From Escarpia spicata (Eukaryota > Annelida > Polychaeta > Sabellida > Siboglinidae): 64,000 nucleotides of DNA. Shown one piece after another: positions 35,669 to 44,457 of this stretch. The DNA lies in contig OZ023213.1 in assembly GCA_963995525.1 (NCBI GenBank), forward strand, positions 51,517,856 through 51,581,855. The letters run 5' to 3'. The notes under the pieces were generated by a model. The model saw nothing but the letters and a program-made list of their open reading frames with translations, was not told the DNA's origin and did no database searches. The number at the start of each line of letters is the position of its first letter. The first letter of the stretch is position 1. The position numbers and the translations under genes are program-made.

Positions 35669-38600
35669 TCACACATCCACAGGTCCCGTTGTGACTCCGT
35701 CTTCGTGGACCACGCGCTTGGCATAGAAGTAGGTCAAGGCTGCGCGTTCCTGCATGTACGTCAACACAGACGAGTGATTCACCTGGAAGCCACGGTTGTT
35801 TCCGCTTCCGCTCCGTCGATTGGTGAGCACGTCCAGGAACACCTGCTTGTTGATGGTGTTGAGTCGCTTGTTTAGACCCTTGGTGCTGTATTTATCGACC
35901 GTACCCGAACAATAGTAGGTCTTGCTGCACATACCCAGGAAACAGTCGCCTGACCATTCGACCTTGAAGAGTCCCGGTGTTCTCTTGTCGTACGCCCTGC
36001 GCGTCTCGCAACACGTCTCGGTACCGTCCCACACACGTCCAGCCAGTCGACAGCGTACGTACTCGAATCGATGATCATCGCAACATTCGGACGGTAGCCA
36101 TTCGGAACGGTTACGAAAGTAGTCTTCGCGTAGTGTCGGGGTCACGAGGTCGTCGACGGACTCACCTGCTAGAGCCAAATAGGCGCTGTCCGTATCGGTT
36201 TCGCAGTACTCGAACAGAGGACGTTCCACGTACCTGACCATGAAGTCGTAGTAGAACTCCAACATGCGCAGTTTGGCCCACTGCAACACGAATAATCCCA
36301 CGTGTGTGGGCAGGGTGTATTTGATGGTGTGCTTGTGCATCTCTATCTCGTACGCATCGTTGGTCACGACGTCGAGTTGCCGGAAGCGACGATTGTTGAT
36401 GACCATCGATGCCCTCTTCTCTGTACAATAGCTGACTTCACGGTGCCTATCGACGTTGGTGATAAATTTCCCATAGGAAGAATTGCCCATCAGTTTGTTG
36501 GTGTCCGCGATCATGGCCTTGTCGGGGTGGACGTCTCCTTCGCGACGCGCAGTGGACACCGCCTCACCGAATCGTCGGAAGCAGGCGATCGGTGTGTATT
36601 CGATGACCTGATAGATGTGGGTCACCTCCAGTCCGTGTTCCAGATACCATCGCAAGAGAGGTGTTGCGAGCAAGATCTTATCTCCACGATAACTTCCGAT
36701 GAGCATGCGACGCGGGGTTTTCTTGATATCGTGTTCTTCGGCGTATCGACGCATATACGGTCCGAGGTCATCGCGGGTCATGTGAATGTTCTTGAAGATG
36801 GGCTGCATCTCGGCAAAGTGCGCGCGCAATTCCTCCGGTACGTGAATGTCGCACTGAATCATTCCGAAAACCCTGCCATTACGTACCCCTGTCAGGATCT
36901 CTTGTGATGTCATCTTCCATGGCACGTCGCGTCGACGACGACGAAAGGCGGCGTTCAGAAACAGTTTCACACACGGATCGCGTTTCGTGACCTTCCACTC
37001 GCATTCCCACATCTCGACGACCTCGACAAAGTGACGAAGGTAGCTCGTGTTCTTTCGTGTTTCGTCGAGGAGATGAGCCATGGGTTTCCCGTTGACCTTG
37101 TTGACGTCAAGACCGGTGCACGGACATCCGTGATAGAAGCATCCGTGAAACTGATAGGCTGTGTTTATTTCGCTGCACCAACCGTCCACCAGGAGTTTAC
37201 CGATGCGCTTCTCTCGTCCGTTGGACTGGTGACGTATGACGCGTCCCGTGCTTTCGGACTCCCACGACAACCATTCGGAGGCCATCTGTCCGGTGGGCTG
37301 TGCTGCTTCCGGTCGGAAGTCCTTCTCTTCTCGTCGTCGTGTATACCATCCTGTTGGCATGTCCTGTGATAGAGACCACAGATAGAATGCATTCGCATCA
37401 TAGCCGACAATGGACTGACACGTTCGAGCTGCATCACCGTAATCCTTCCGACGTATCTTCGTGACCCCTTTCTCGTGATGTCTGGTGAAGATGAGCGAAG
37501 GTCCTCCAACGATGTTATCTCTGATCAGTTGATGGACATCCTTGTTCGTCTCATTGAAGAGGGTGAAGAAGGTCTTCTCCGGTACATAGTTGAACAGGTG
37601 GCTCAAGGTCAAACCGGGTATACTGATGGCTTGTTTGAACATGTCGAGACCACGTTGTTGGTAGAAGGCAAACTGTTTGTCGATGGCCTCTAAGAACGGT
37701 ACAACATCTCTGTTGTTGTACCAGACGAGAAAATCTCGCAACGTCTTCATGTTGTTGTCTCGCCACGCCTCTTGACATCGGGTATAGTCCTCATCGGAAA
37801 TACCTTCGTTCTTCAGTCTACTGAAAAAGGTCTCTATGGGAGGTAGAGCGGTGTCGTCGAGTCTCTCCAACCTGTCCATGTATTCGTACGGGAAGTGACC
37901 TTTCGTAACCTCGCAACCGTACCCTTTCAGGTACTTATCGTACGAGAATCCTGGGGCGATATAATGAGTCATATCAAGGAATTTCAGGTTATCCGTCGAT
38001 AGACACATAAACGTGTTGCCACGTTTGATGACGTGAAAGTCTCCAGGATCCTCGTTCTCTTCCTCCTCCTCCTCCTCCTCCTCCTCCTCCTCCTGTATCT
38101 CCTCGTTCTCTTCTTCTCTTTCTTTTGGTGTGGATAGGAAGTAGGATATCAGGAACTGTTTGATGACGTTCAGATCGTACCTGCTCGAGTTGAATCCGAT
38201 GACGGGTAACTGATGAAGCCAACCGTACAATTGACCCATGAGTGTCTTGTAGGGATTGGTTGGTTTTCGCTTAGACTCCTTGTCCTCCTTCACCGATGCC
38301 GCCTCGTTCTCGTCCCAGGTCGCGATTTCTAACGCGAGTTCTTGAAGGACGCTCTCGTAATCGTCTATCATGATTTCGTAGGCAGCATTGCTCATAGACT
38401 GAAGCATGGACATCATGTCGGACACCAACTTGTTGCTATCACCATCAGTGATAAGACATCGCGCTTCTTCGAATCCAGGCACGTTACTCGCCAGTGACAC
38501 ACTCAACGGCACGTGACGAGACACCCAATGAACCTTGTTGCTGTCCGATGGAAGGTGTGACGTATCGAACCAGGACTCGAAGTCGAAGGTAGCACGATAG

Positions 38601-40168
38601 GGGTAATACCGTAAGGAGTCGGGGACATGAATGTTTTCGTCGTCCAAACGCTGGAAGACTGTCGGCGTCGGATGGTAGACACCACCGGGATAGATTTTTC
38701 GCACGCCACACTTACACCTACGCTCGTGTCTCTCTAGTTGATACGCGTCTTTCCACAACGAGTCACCACATTTCCTACAACGATATGAGTGACAGTACAT
38801 GTTGATGTCTTGTATATAGGAAAAGTGTGTCTCGTACATATTGATGTACAAGGTGTCGGAATAGTGACACAATGAACGACGTACGAGTTCGGCGGTCACC
38901 TTTCCACCTTCTACTTCCGTTGGTTCGATGAGGGTGTAGACGCACACATTGATCTCAAAGGTGGTCTCGATACGATAGAGGTCGTCCATTGTCACTCCCT
39001 CAAAGTCTTTCATAGACACTCCTCCTCCTCCTCCTCCTCCTCCTCCTCCTCCTCCTCCTCCTCCTTCGTCTTGCTGCTCGTACTTCTCGTAGAGTACCTT
39101 CACAGTGGGTTCCAGGTAACGTGGGTCACATCCACGATGCAGAGCCAGACAACGGAAGAAGCACAGATTGTCGGTGTACTTCTTGTTGTTGTTGACTTCT
39201 CTTTCTAGACTGATGATGGCAAAGTTATTCTTGATGTACCTGGAAACGGTGATGTCCACGCATCCTATAGGATGGTCTACGATGTGGTTGACGAAGAAGG
39301 TGACGTTCGTGACCCTCTCGCATACCCATTGACTGTTCGGACGTTGATTGATAGCCCACTGCAACACGTCTGTTTCTCGGATACGCTCCAGAAATACATC
39401 AAAGTCTTCGGTGTTGGTAATCAGACACGGTTCATCGAGGTAACGTCCACAACAGTTACTTGATGAATGATAATATCTATACCTATTGGTGATCTTGTTC
39501 CTCAGCACAAATCCGTAACTAAGATTAATCTTAAAGGCGTGTTTCTGTTGACGAAACATGATCTTCAAGGATGGTTCTAGATGAGTCGTGTCCGGTGTCG
39601 TCACCCTGTAATTGAAAGTGGATTGAACGGGTCCTCTGTTCACGTGACTTCTGATGGTTGACCAGTGGTTTCGAACGACATCTTGCAGATGATCGTTGTC
39701 CAAGAGGGGAGGTTGTATGGGATCGATGTTGTTGTCGTCGTCACGTGGTGGTGGCTCTTCGCGTCTCGTTCGCTTGGTTGACTTCCTCTTGTTCCTCATG
39801 ACTTCTTCTCGTCTTCTACATACCTTGATATGACGTAACAAGTTGTCACGTCTTGTGAATTCACGTGCGCAAATCTCGCAGCGGTGGATATCGTTTTTCT
39901 CCACAGGTACCTTACCACATGACGTCTTCGTGTGACGTAACAAGGTGTATCGTCTCGCGAACTCTTTTGAACATACCTGACATCGATGGGTGGTTCTTTT
40001 GGATTCAGAAGATGGCGCCACTCGCGACGGTCCTTTGTTGTAGTAGGCATGATCGTCTTCGATAACTCGTGGTGGTGGTACCGATAAATGACTTAGATGG
40101 ATGTGACGTTGCAAATCCTCGTATGTATCGCTGACGATACCACAGTGACGACAAACGTGCTTCTTCAT
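35669..40168 (-). CDS. POLB: Protein-primed family B DNA polymerase with zinc fingers and OTU-like segment
   Basis: The intact frame is 1,499 codons. Three C2H2 fingers open it (CRHCGIV..HIHLSH, CQVCSKEF, CEICAREF; residues about 5-115). An OTU-like segment follows, with TDNLCFFRC (Cys about 333) and HFSYIQDI (His about 448), then another zinc-binding stretch. Exonuclease motifs are DFES (about 527), FNSSRYDLN and YNNRD. Polymerase motifs are GYDANAFYLW (A, about 920), NKLMGNSSYGK (B, about 1,226) and DTDSAY (C, about 1,323), then KYSTKGLNK. It copies the element from its protein-primed ends. Two in-frame triplet expansions give poly-Gly (39014-39064) and poly-Glu (38056-38091). Confidence 0.97.
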   Translation of the reverse strand: MKKHVCRHCGIVSDTYEDLQRHIHLSHLSVPPPRVIEDDHAYYNKGPSRVAPSSESKRTTHRCQVCSKEFARRYTLLRHTKTSCGKVPVEKNDIHRCEICAREFTRRDNLLRHIKVCRRREEVMRNKRKSTKRTRREEPPPRDDDNNIDPIQPPLLDNDHLQDVVRNHWSTIRSHVNRGPVQSTFNYRVTTPDTTHLEPSLKIMFRQQKHAFKINLSYGFVLRNKITNRYRYYHSSSNCCGRYLDEPCLITNTEDFDVFLERIRETDVLQWAINQRPNSQWVCERVTNVTFFVNHIVDHPIGCVDITVSRYIKNNFAIISLEREVNNNKKYTDNLCFFRCLALHRGCDPRYLEPTVKVLYEKYEQQDEGGGGGGGGGGGGGGGVSMKDFEGVTMDDLYRIETTFEINVCVYTLIEPTEVEGGKVTAELVRRSLCHYSDTLYINMYETHFSYIQDINMYCHSYRCRKCGDSLWKDAYQLERHERRCKCGVRKIYPGGVYHPTPTVFQRLDDENIHVPDSLRYYPYRATFDFESWFDTSHLPSDSNKVHWVSRHVPLSVSLASNVPGFEEARCLITDGDSNKLVSDMMSMLQSMSNAAYEIMIDDYESVLQELALEIATWDENEAASVKEDKESKRKPTNPYKTLMGQLYGWLHQLPVIGFNSSRYDLNVIKQFLISYFLSTPKEREEENEEIQEEEEEEEEEEEENEDPGDFHVIKRGNTFMCLSTDNLKFLDMTHYIAPGFSYDKYLKGYGCEVTKGHFPYEYMDRLERLDDTALPPIETFFSRLKNEGISDEDYTRCQEAWRDNNMKTLRDFLVWYNNRDVVPFLEAIDKQFAFYQQRGLDMFKQAISIPGLTLSHLFNYVPEKTFFTLFNETNKDVHQLIRDNIVGGPSLIFTRHHEKGVTKIRRKDYGDAARTCQSIVGYDANAFYLWSLSQDMPTGWYTRRREEKDFRPEAAQPTGQMASEWLSWESESTGRVIRHQSNGREKRIGKLLVDGWCSEINTAYQFHGCFYHGCPCTGLDVNKVNGKPMAHLLDETRKNTSYLRHFVEVVEMWECEWKVTKRDPCVKLFLNAAFRRRRRDVPWKMTSQEILTGVRNGRVFGMIQCDIHVPEELRAHFAEMQPIFKNIHMTRDDLGPYMRRYAEEHDIKKTPRRMLIGSYRGDKILLATPLLRWYLEHGLEVTHIYQVIEYTPIACFRRFGEAVSTARREGDVHPDKAMIADTNKLMGNSSYGKFITNVDRHREVSYCTEKRASMVINNRRFRQLDVVTNDAYEIEMHKHTIKYTLPTHVGLFVLQWAKLRMLEFYYDFMVRYVERPLFEYCETDTDSAYLALAGESVDDLVTPTLREDYFRNRSEWLPSECCDDHRFEYVRCRLAGRVWDGTETCCETRRAYDKRTPGLFKVEWSGDCFLGMCSKTYYCSGTVDKYSTKGLNKRLNTINKQVFLDVLTNRRSGSGNNRGFQVNHSSVLTYMQERAALTYFYAKRVVHEDGVTTGPVDV

Positions 40169-40270
40169 GACGCCGCGTCTCCATCTACAACTGAAGGACG
40201 AAGGATCCTTGTCTATCTATATATGTAAACAGGGACACTATGTGATGACGTGGCTACGTATAAAAAACGA

Positions 40271-40313
<43 letters not shown>

Positions 40314-40476
40314 CCGCAAAGTCACTCTTTGAAACGAAAGAACAACGGACAAGCAAGAAGGCTGTTACATGTACCTTTATTTCTATTATACTATCAATTA
40401 CAATATTAAAAAAATCGAAAAACCTACTACTACTACTACTACTACTATGATTATGTTAAGTATACTACAACGAGGC
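40169..40476. other. Polymerase upstream region with microsatellites
   Basis: It holds a (GT)n run at 40271-40310 and a (TAC)n run near 40423-40446. On the minus strand a TA-rich CATATATAG about 50 bp before the polymerase ATG is a weak TATA candidate. No gene seen. Confidence 0.5.
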
Positions 40477-40511
40477 GCCTCTTACCCCAACTATCGTAGG
40501 GGCGCATTTCC
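40477..40511. promoter_or_regulatory. 35-bp repeated element, copy 2 (5' of PolB)
   Basis: The second copy of the 35587-35621 element, same orientation. It lies 30 bp after the stop of the 40541-40771 ORF and 309 bp upstream of the polymerase start. Confidence 0.5.
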
Positions 40512-40540
40512 TCCTTGTTATAGTACACACACACACACAA

Positions 40541-40771
40541 CTAATTTGTGTCAACAAAATCTACATGACTATATAGTTCTTTGCGGATGATTGACATCAT
40601 TGCGTCAATATATTCATCTTTTATAATATTTGTCGCAATCGAAAGACAACAGTCCTGCACTGATCGTTTAAGAGTGCGTGGTGTCGATGAATAGAGGGCG
40701 TTCGATAGACGCATAATGTCTCTTTCTAGAGAAGCTATAGCTGCAAAAGGTTCTCTGTACCCCAGAGACAT
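40541..40771 (-). CDS. Unknown small helical accessory ORF
   Basis: A 76-codon frame from ATG 40771 is helical by composition (ASLERDIMRLSNALYS, IDAMMSIIRKELYSH). The same frame stays open upstream to about 40840, reading CNGHVIWATFLDC, and begins right after a TAG that could be a splice acceptor. The coding part may therefore be a 3' exon. No family recognised. Confidence 0.45.
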   Translation of the reverse strand: MSLGYREPFAAIASLERDIMRLSNALYSSTPRTLKRSVQDCCLSIATNIIKDEYIDAMMSIIRKELYSHVDFVDTN

Positions 40772-40850
40772 ACAGTCTAAAAATGTCGCCCATATTACAT
40801 GGCCATTACATGGCCATCGGGGGATAAAGCGAATATCGATCTATCCCCCT

Positions 40851-41189
40851 TCAGTTCTTCGTATTCTGTTGTTGTTGTTGTTGCGTCGTCGTCGTCATCA
40901 TCATCATCTCATCATCATCATCACAGGTCATGTCTAGCTGGATGATGTCATCATCATCACAGGTCATGTCTAGCTGGATGATGTCATCAGGAGATGATTT
41001 TGACGCGGTGGCGTCATCACACGACATGTCCAACGTTGGTGTGTGAGGGTGCTGCTGTTGTTGATGACGCTCGTTATGTAACAGCTCAAGGAGACGTTGA
41101 TGTAACGATACTTCAACACGTAATCGACGCGGGATTTTCTTTAGTGGCGGCGGCGTGTCATAATCATCATCATCGTCGTCGTTATTCAT
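40851..41189 (-). CDS. Unknown acidic, low-complexity accessory ORF
   Basis: A 112-codon frame has an Asp-rich N terminus, a basic KKIPRRLR segment, then two tandem 36-bp units encoding DDIIQLDMTCDD, and a Met/Thr/Gln homopolymer tail from ATC, ACG and TTG triplet runs. No domain is recognised. The repeats may have inflated the frame, but the start and the charged middle look coding. Confidence 0.4.
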   Translation of the reverse strand: MNNDDDDDDYDTPPPLKKIPRRLRVEVSLHQRLLELLHNERHQQQQHPHTPTLDMSCDDATASKSSPDDIIQLDMTCDDDDIIQLDMTCDDDDEMMMMTTTTQQQQQQNTKN

Positions 41190-41328
41190 ATATGCGCGAT
41201 GTATAGACGCTAATCCGACACCATAATCATGTTCCTATAAAACAAAATAAAAAAAGGACAAGATTATATCATGATAAGTATACGTGACTCTTCTTTTTTT
41301 TTTTTTTAAATATATATCTCGTTAGATA

Positions 41329-41470
41329 CCATTGTTAATTAACACACAGGTGTTCTCTCATCAGACACCAGTGTTAATAATAATAATAATAATAATTAAC
41401 ACAGGTGATCACTCGTCGGACACCAGTGTTAATTAACACACAGGGTATCTCTCGTCAGACACCAATTAAT
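41329..41470. repeat. Three iteron-like palindromic repeats
   Basis: Three copies of TGTTAATTAACA-type palindromes are each followed by CACAGG, CTC(A/G)TC and (A/G)GACACCA. The middle copy is expanded by an (ATA)n run. They sit between two accessory ORFs, just 3' of the 178-codon ORF. Protein-binding sites or a byproduct of tandem duplication are both possible. Confidence 0.75.
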
Positions 41471-42002
41471 AGAAAGGGTCGTCAAAGACATGGTGCCTCT
41501 CGTCACACGCCAATCTTACGTCGTGAGTACGCAGGATGGCTTCGAGACGTGGTACAGTATTATCACGTAACCACTCTTTCACACGTGGGATGGTATAGTC
41601 ACCCCACTCCGGTGTATGCGATGCATAGCCGATTTGGTCCACTGCCACATTCAATGCATGCCACATCTTGGGCTGATCCACGCTGTACAGTGACTTGTTA
41701 ATGGTTTTGTACTCATGACATAGTATCTTGGATGCGTACATCACACAGGCGCTGGACATAGTGCACATAAATACATCCTCGTCTATCATCTCCTCCGTGC
41801 GTCGTTGAATGGCATTGATCTTCTCTACACTCTCCCGTAAATCACTACTAGTGTGAAGAACATCATCGTCATCATCATCACTACTCCATTTACACGAGCC
41901 ACATAAAATGACACTTGCATCATCATCGCTGTCATCCGGATGACTCCTTTTCACAGTTTTAGATCCCACAGGTGAATTGAAATGGCGACTATCATCGTCC
42001 AT
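41466..42002 (-). CDS. Unknown accessory protein, acidic N terminus and helical C terminus
   Basis: A clean 178-codon frame starts at ATG 42002, 74 bp after the RPA-like stop. Residues 24-47 are Asp/Ser-rich around an ILCGSCKW pair of cysteines. The remainder is predicted helical (SVEKINAIQRRTEEMI, VKEWLRDNTVPRLEAILRTH). It has no motif I can name. Its position beside the RPA-like gene suggests early, host-interacting or replication-accessory expression, but that is inference. Confidence 0.6.
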   Translation of the reverse strand: MDDDSRHFNSPVGSKTVKRSHPDDSDDDASVILCGSCKWSSDDDDDDVLHTSSDLRESVEKINAIQRRTEEMIDEDVFMCTMSSACVMYASKILCHEYKTINKSLYSVDQPKMWHALNVAVDQIGYASHTPEWGDYTIPRVKEWLRDNTVPRLEAILRTHDVRLACDERHHVFDDPFY

Positions 42003-42076
42003 GCACTCGCTGAGGTGTTCAAACTACAACATAGGAAATTACAGAATGGTCATTTCTCGGTGGTGACTTGCTGCAA

Positions 42077-42565
42077 TTACTGTCGCAAGACTTCAAGTAC
42101 TGTCACGGAATAGTTCACGTATATTCCCTTTGATGTCTTTTTGATGGTCACCATAGCCTGTTTGCCATGCAGGGTGGTCAGTAGTCGATAACGGTCTTCG
42201 TCTGTTTTCAGTGACATATAGTCGTTGGCCGATACACCACCTACAGCCCGCTGGGTTATGGCGTCAAATGCAGTGACCCAGAGTTCAGTGCCTTTCCGGT
42301 CACTCAACAAAATACCCATACAATATTTATAAACAGACGTGCCCTTCTGTTTGCCGTGGACCGAACATGCGAGGGTACCATGGTGACCTTTTGTCTCAAT
42401 CAGAATGACTTTGCGGTTACAGGTATGACATGATGCATAGCATACATATTTCTGATTGAGAGCACATGTTACAATATTTAGTGGTCTGTCAAAAGCATAA
42501 GAGCCATCACTTACAGTTTCTAGATCTTTCAGGTTGATAGTGTTGTCAGAAGAAGCAGACGCCAT
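42077..42565 (-). CDS. RPA70-like OB-fold/zinc-ribbon ssDNA-binding protein
   Basis: The intact 162-codon frame starts MASASSDN. Residues about 22-60 read GSYAFDRPLNI, then YASCHTCNRKVILI. Further cysteine/histidine residues (ACSVHG) complete a zinc ribbon, and KYCMGILLSDRKGTELWVTA supplies OB-fold strands ending W-V-T-x-F. This order matches the C-terminal DNA-binding domain of RPA70-type proteins. A homologue, broken, lies at 17681-18288 in the 5.9-kb element. The inferred role is coating displaced single strands during protein-primed replication. A TATA box (42655-42664) precedes it on the minus strand. RPA-like genes are not, to my knowledge, a standard Polinton gene. Confidence 0.75.
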   Translation of the reverse strand: MASASSDNTINLKDLETVSDGSYAFDRPLNIVTCALNQKYVCYASCHTCNRKVILIETKGHHGTLACSVHGKQKGTSVYKYCMGILLSDRKGTELWVTAFDAITQRAVGGVSANDYMSLKTDEDRYRLLTTLHGKQAMVTIKKTSKGIYVNYSVTVLEVLRQ

Positions 42566-42654
42566 CTTGTTGTCCTTGATTCACGATGAATGCTTGAAAA
42601 TATACGAATAGTTGAGAGCGACAGTTGTTATGCTTTCTAAACGATTTACCCGGG

Positions 42655-42664
42655 GTTTATATAC
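42655..42664 (-). promoter_or_regulatory. TATA box candidate for the RPA-like gene
   Basis: On the minus strand the sequence reads GTATATAAAC, about 90 bp upstream of the RPA-like start codon, beside a GC-rich CCCGGG block. Confidence 0.6.
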
Positions 42665-42682
42665 ACACAAAGTGCTCAGTCA

Positions 42683-42870
42683 TCAAACTTGTGACTGTTA
42701 GTCAGCTGTCAATCTTGTGACTGTTAGTCAGCTGTCAATCACCGGAACAAACAAAGAAAGAGACCAGCGATTGGTCTTGTGGTTGTAGACGGATGGGGGT
42801 GGTGGTGGATGTAACGGGAGCAAACAAAGAAAGTAACCAGTCATCATTCTTGTGACTGTGAGAGGATGTT
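42683..42870. repeat. Short direct repeats in the divergent intergenic region
   Basis: CTTGTGACTGTTAGTCAGCTG occurs twice in tandem (about 42687-42738) with a partial third near 42848. GCAAACAAAGAAAG-type phrases occur at about 42747 and 42820. The region separates the minus-strand RPA-like gene from the plus-strand spliced gene and probably contains both promoters. Confidence 0.65.
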
Positions 42871-43209
42871 AGATAGACGATAAGGCAGGTGCAGGATGTA
42901 GCCATCTTTTCTTACGGAGCATTTTCCTGTCTTTAATAAGATGGCCGGGATGTTGCATCTATTTTTACGGACTAGTTTAGTGAGGACAAAGAAAGACAGG
43001 ATATACATCCTTTAACTGGTTCGTTAAAAAGAGGAAGACTAATCCGAGACGGAACGTCACAAGACGCCCTGATAAAACTAACGTAGTTACTGTTACACCG
43101 AGGGAACTAATTAGGTGTCTCGTTATGACACAGGATGTTGACTGGCTATCTTGAAAGTTCGTGTGTTAAGTTTTCAAATCATTTCATAACACAACAACAA
43201 CAAAACAAG

Positions 43210-43650
43210 ATGGCTGAACGTGGAGTTATACCCTGGATTAAAATACGAGAGGAATGGAAAGAGAAACAGAGAGAAATAGAAAGGAAGATGTGAGTATCTA
43301 TTATTATTATTATTATTTACTTTGATGTCAAGTAATTACACAGTGTTCTTAGAAGTTGTTTATATTTAACCGCTAGTTCTGACACATATATGAAAAGTAT
43401 ATAGTTACCCGGGTTCTCGTGTCCAACAGATAGGTTATAGATGCTGACCAAGATGACACTGTACAAGACGATAACCTATCATTATTCATTTATCATATTT
43501 AACAGTTGTCTATCATCTTTTTTTAAGCGCTGCTCGAGAAGGAGCTACAGATGATGAAGAATACGAGGAAGAGGAGGAAAAAGAAGAAGACACAGAGGAT
43601 TATAAAGAATCAACAAAAGAATCGGACTTAGAGTGCACGTAAGTGTTCAA

Positions 43651-43686
<36 letters not shown>

Positions 43687-44433
43687 TGTCTCACTCTAGG
43701 TTGGTTGGTTGGTTGGTTGGTTAGGACTGTGTACTTTTATATTTCCTCAGATAGAGAAGCACCGTGTATACATTATTCATAATGACCTTATTCTTTGACA
43801 AATTCAAGATGGTTTCGCTGTCAATTCATAGTGGTTCTTGGCAACTTCCTCTTACATGAAACAAGACGCTCGTTAATGACAGGATTTTACATAATAAATA
43901 TAGTCGCGAGACAGGAAGTATGCAGACACAAGACACTTCATTAACAGTGTAGGACGGGAAGTATGGAGACACAAGACACTTCGTTAATGTTACATAGTGA
44001 AAAAATAGATGAGTGTTTTCAAGATTTTGTTTATGTGTACAATTTTAATTCCTATACATACACAAACTAGTTCTAACCAGTTCTGATCTGGGGGACTTCC
44101 CTTCATCCGTCCACACACACAAAAATAACTTGTGGTTGCCTAGCAACGCTCTGTCTGGTTATAGCAACGCTGTGGTTATGTAAGATTTAACGTATCATTG
44201 CTGCTATAGTTTTCAAAGTTTTTTTATACTTACCTTACAGAGAAGAAGAGATCCAGGATGAGCATCATTGTCATTTCTATGCGAGTCTCCGTGAGATAAA
44301 GAAAAGACCTCTCATTGAACCGGTATCTCCATGGTATGAACCGACTCCATCTCCCGTAGATACCGGTGATAGACAGGTATTTTGTTGTCATACTGACAGC
44401 GAAGATGAAGGCTGTTGTCATATGGATATGTAA
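43210..44433 (+). CDS. Three-exon LxCxE-motif accessory gene
   Basis: Exons 43210-43289, 43528-43638 and 44241-44433 join in phase to 127 codons plus stop. The donors are GTGAGT and GTAAGT; the acceptors are TTTTTAAG and TTACCTTACAG. Read without splicing, each exon meets a stop at or next to its donor, so splicing is required. The product has a Trp/Lys/Glu-rich N terminus, a Glu-rich tract (about 37-47), LECTE at residues 61-65 (an LxCxE motif coded across the exon 2/3 junction) followed by more acids, a Pro-rich stretch (SPWYEPTPSPV) and C-terminal VFCCH and GCCH cysteine pairs. LxCxE binds retinoblastoma-family pockets in E1A, E7 and large T antigens. A similar cell-cycle role is inferred. 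No sequence homology to those proteins is claimed. Confidence 0.72.
43411..43477 (+). repeat. 67-bp internal copy of the small membrane protein gene
   Basis: It matches 31981-32047 at 65 of 67 positions. It lies inside intron 1 of the LxCxE gene, oriented so that the intron RNA is complementary to the membrane-protein transcript. Confidence 0.95.
43645..43722. repeat. (TTA)n and (GGTT)n microsatellites in intron 2
   Basis: A TTA run is followed by GGTTGGTTGGTT. Another TTA run sits at 43297-43318 in intron 1. Confidence 0.9.
43905..44000. repeat. Tandem duplication in intron 2
   Basis: GGAAGTATG.AGACACAAGACACTTC(A/G)TTAA occurs twice about 47 bp apart. Confidence 0.8.
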
Positions 44434-44457
44434 ACAAACTAACAAACAATCAAACAC

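Noticed and set aside
41466..42002. Possible Bcl-2-like protein (helical, WGD-type residues)
   Set aside because: No convincing BH1/BH2 order could be traced by eye, so no function is assigned.
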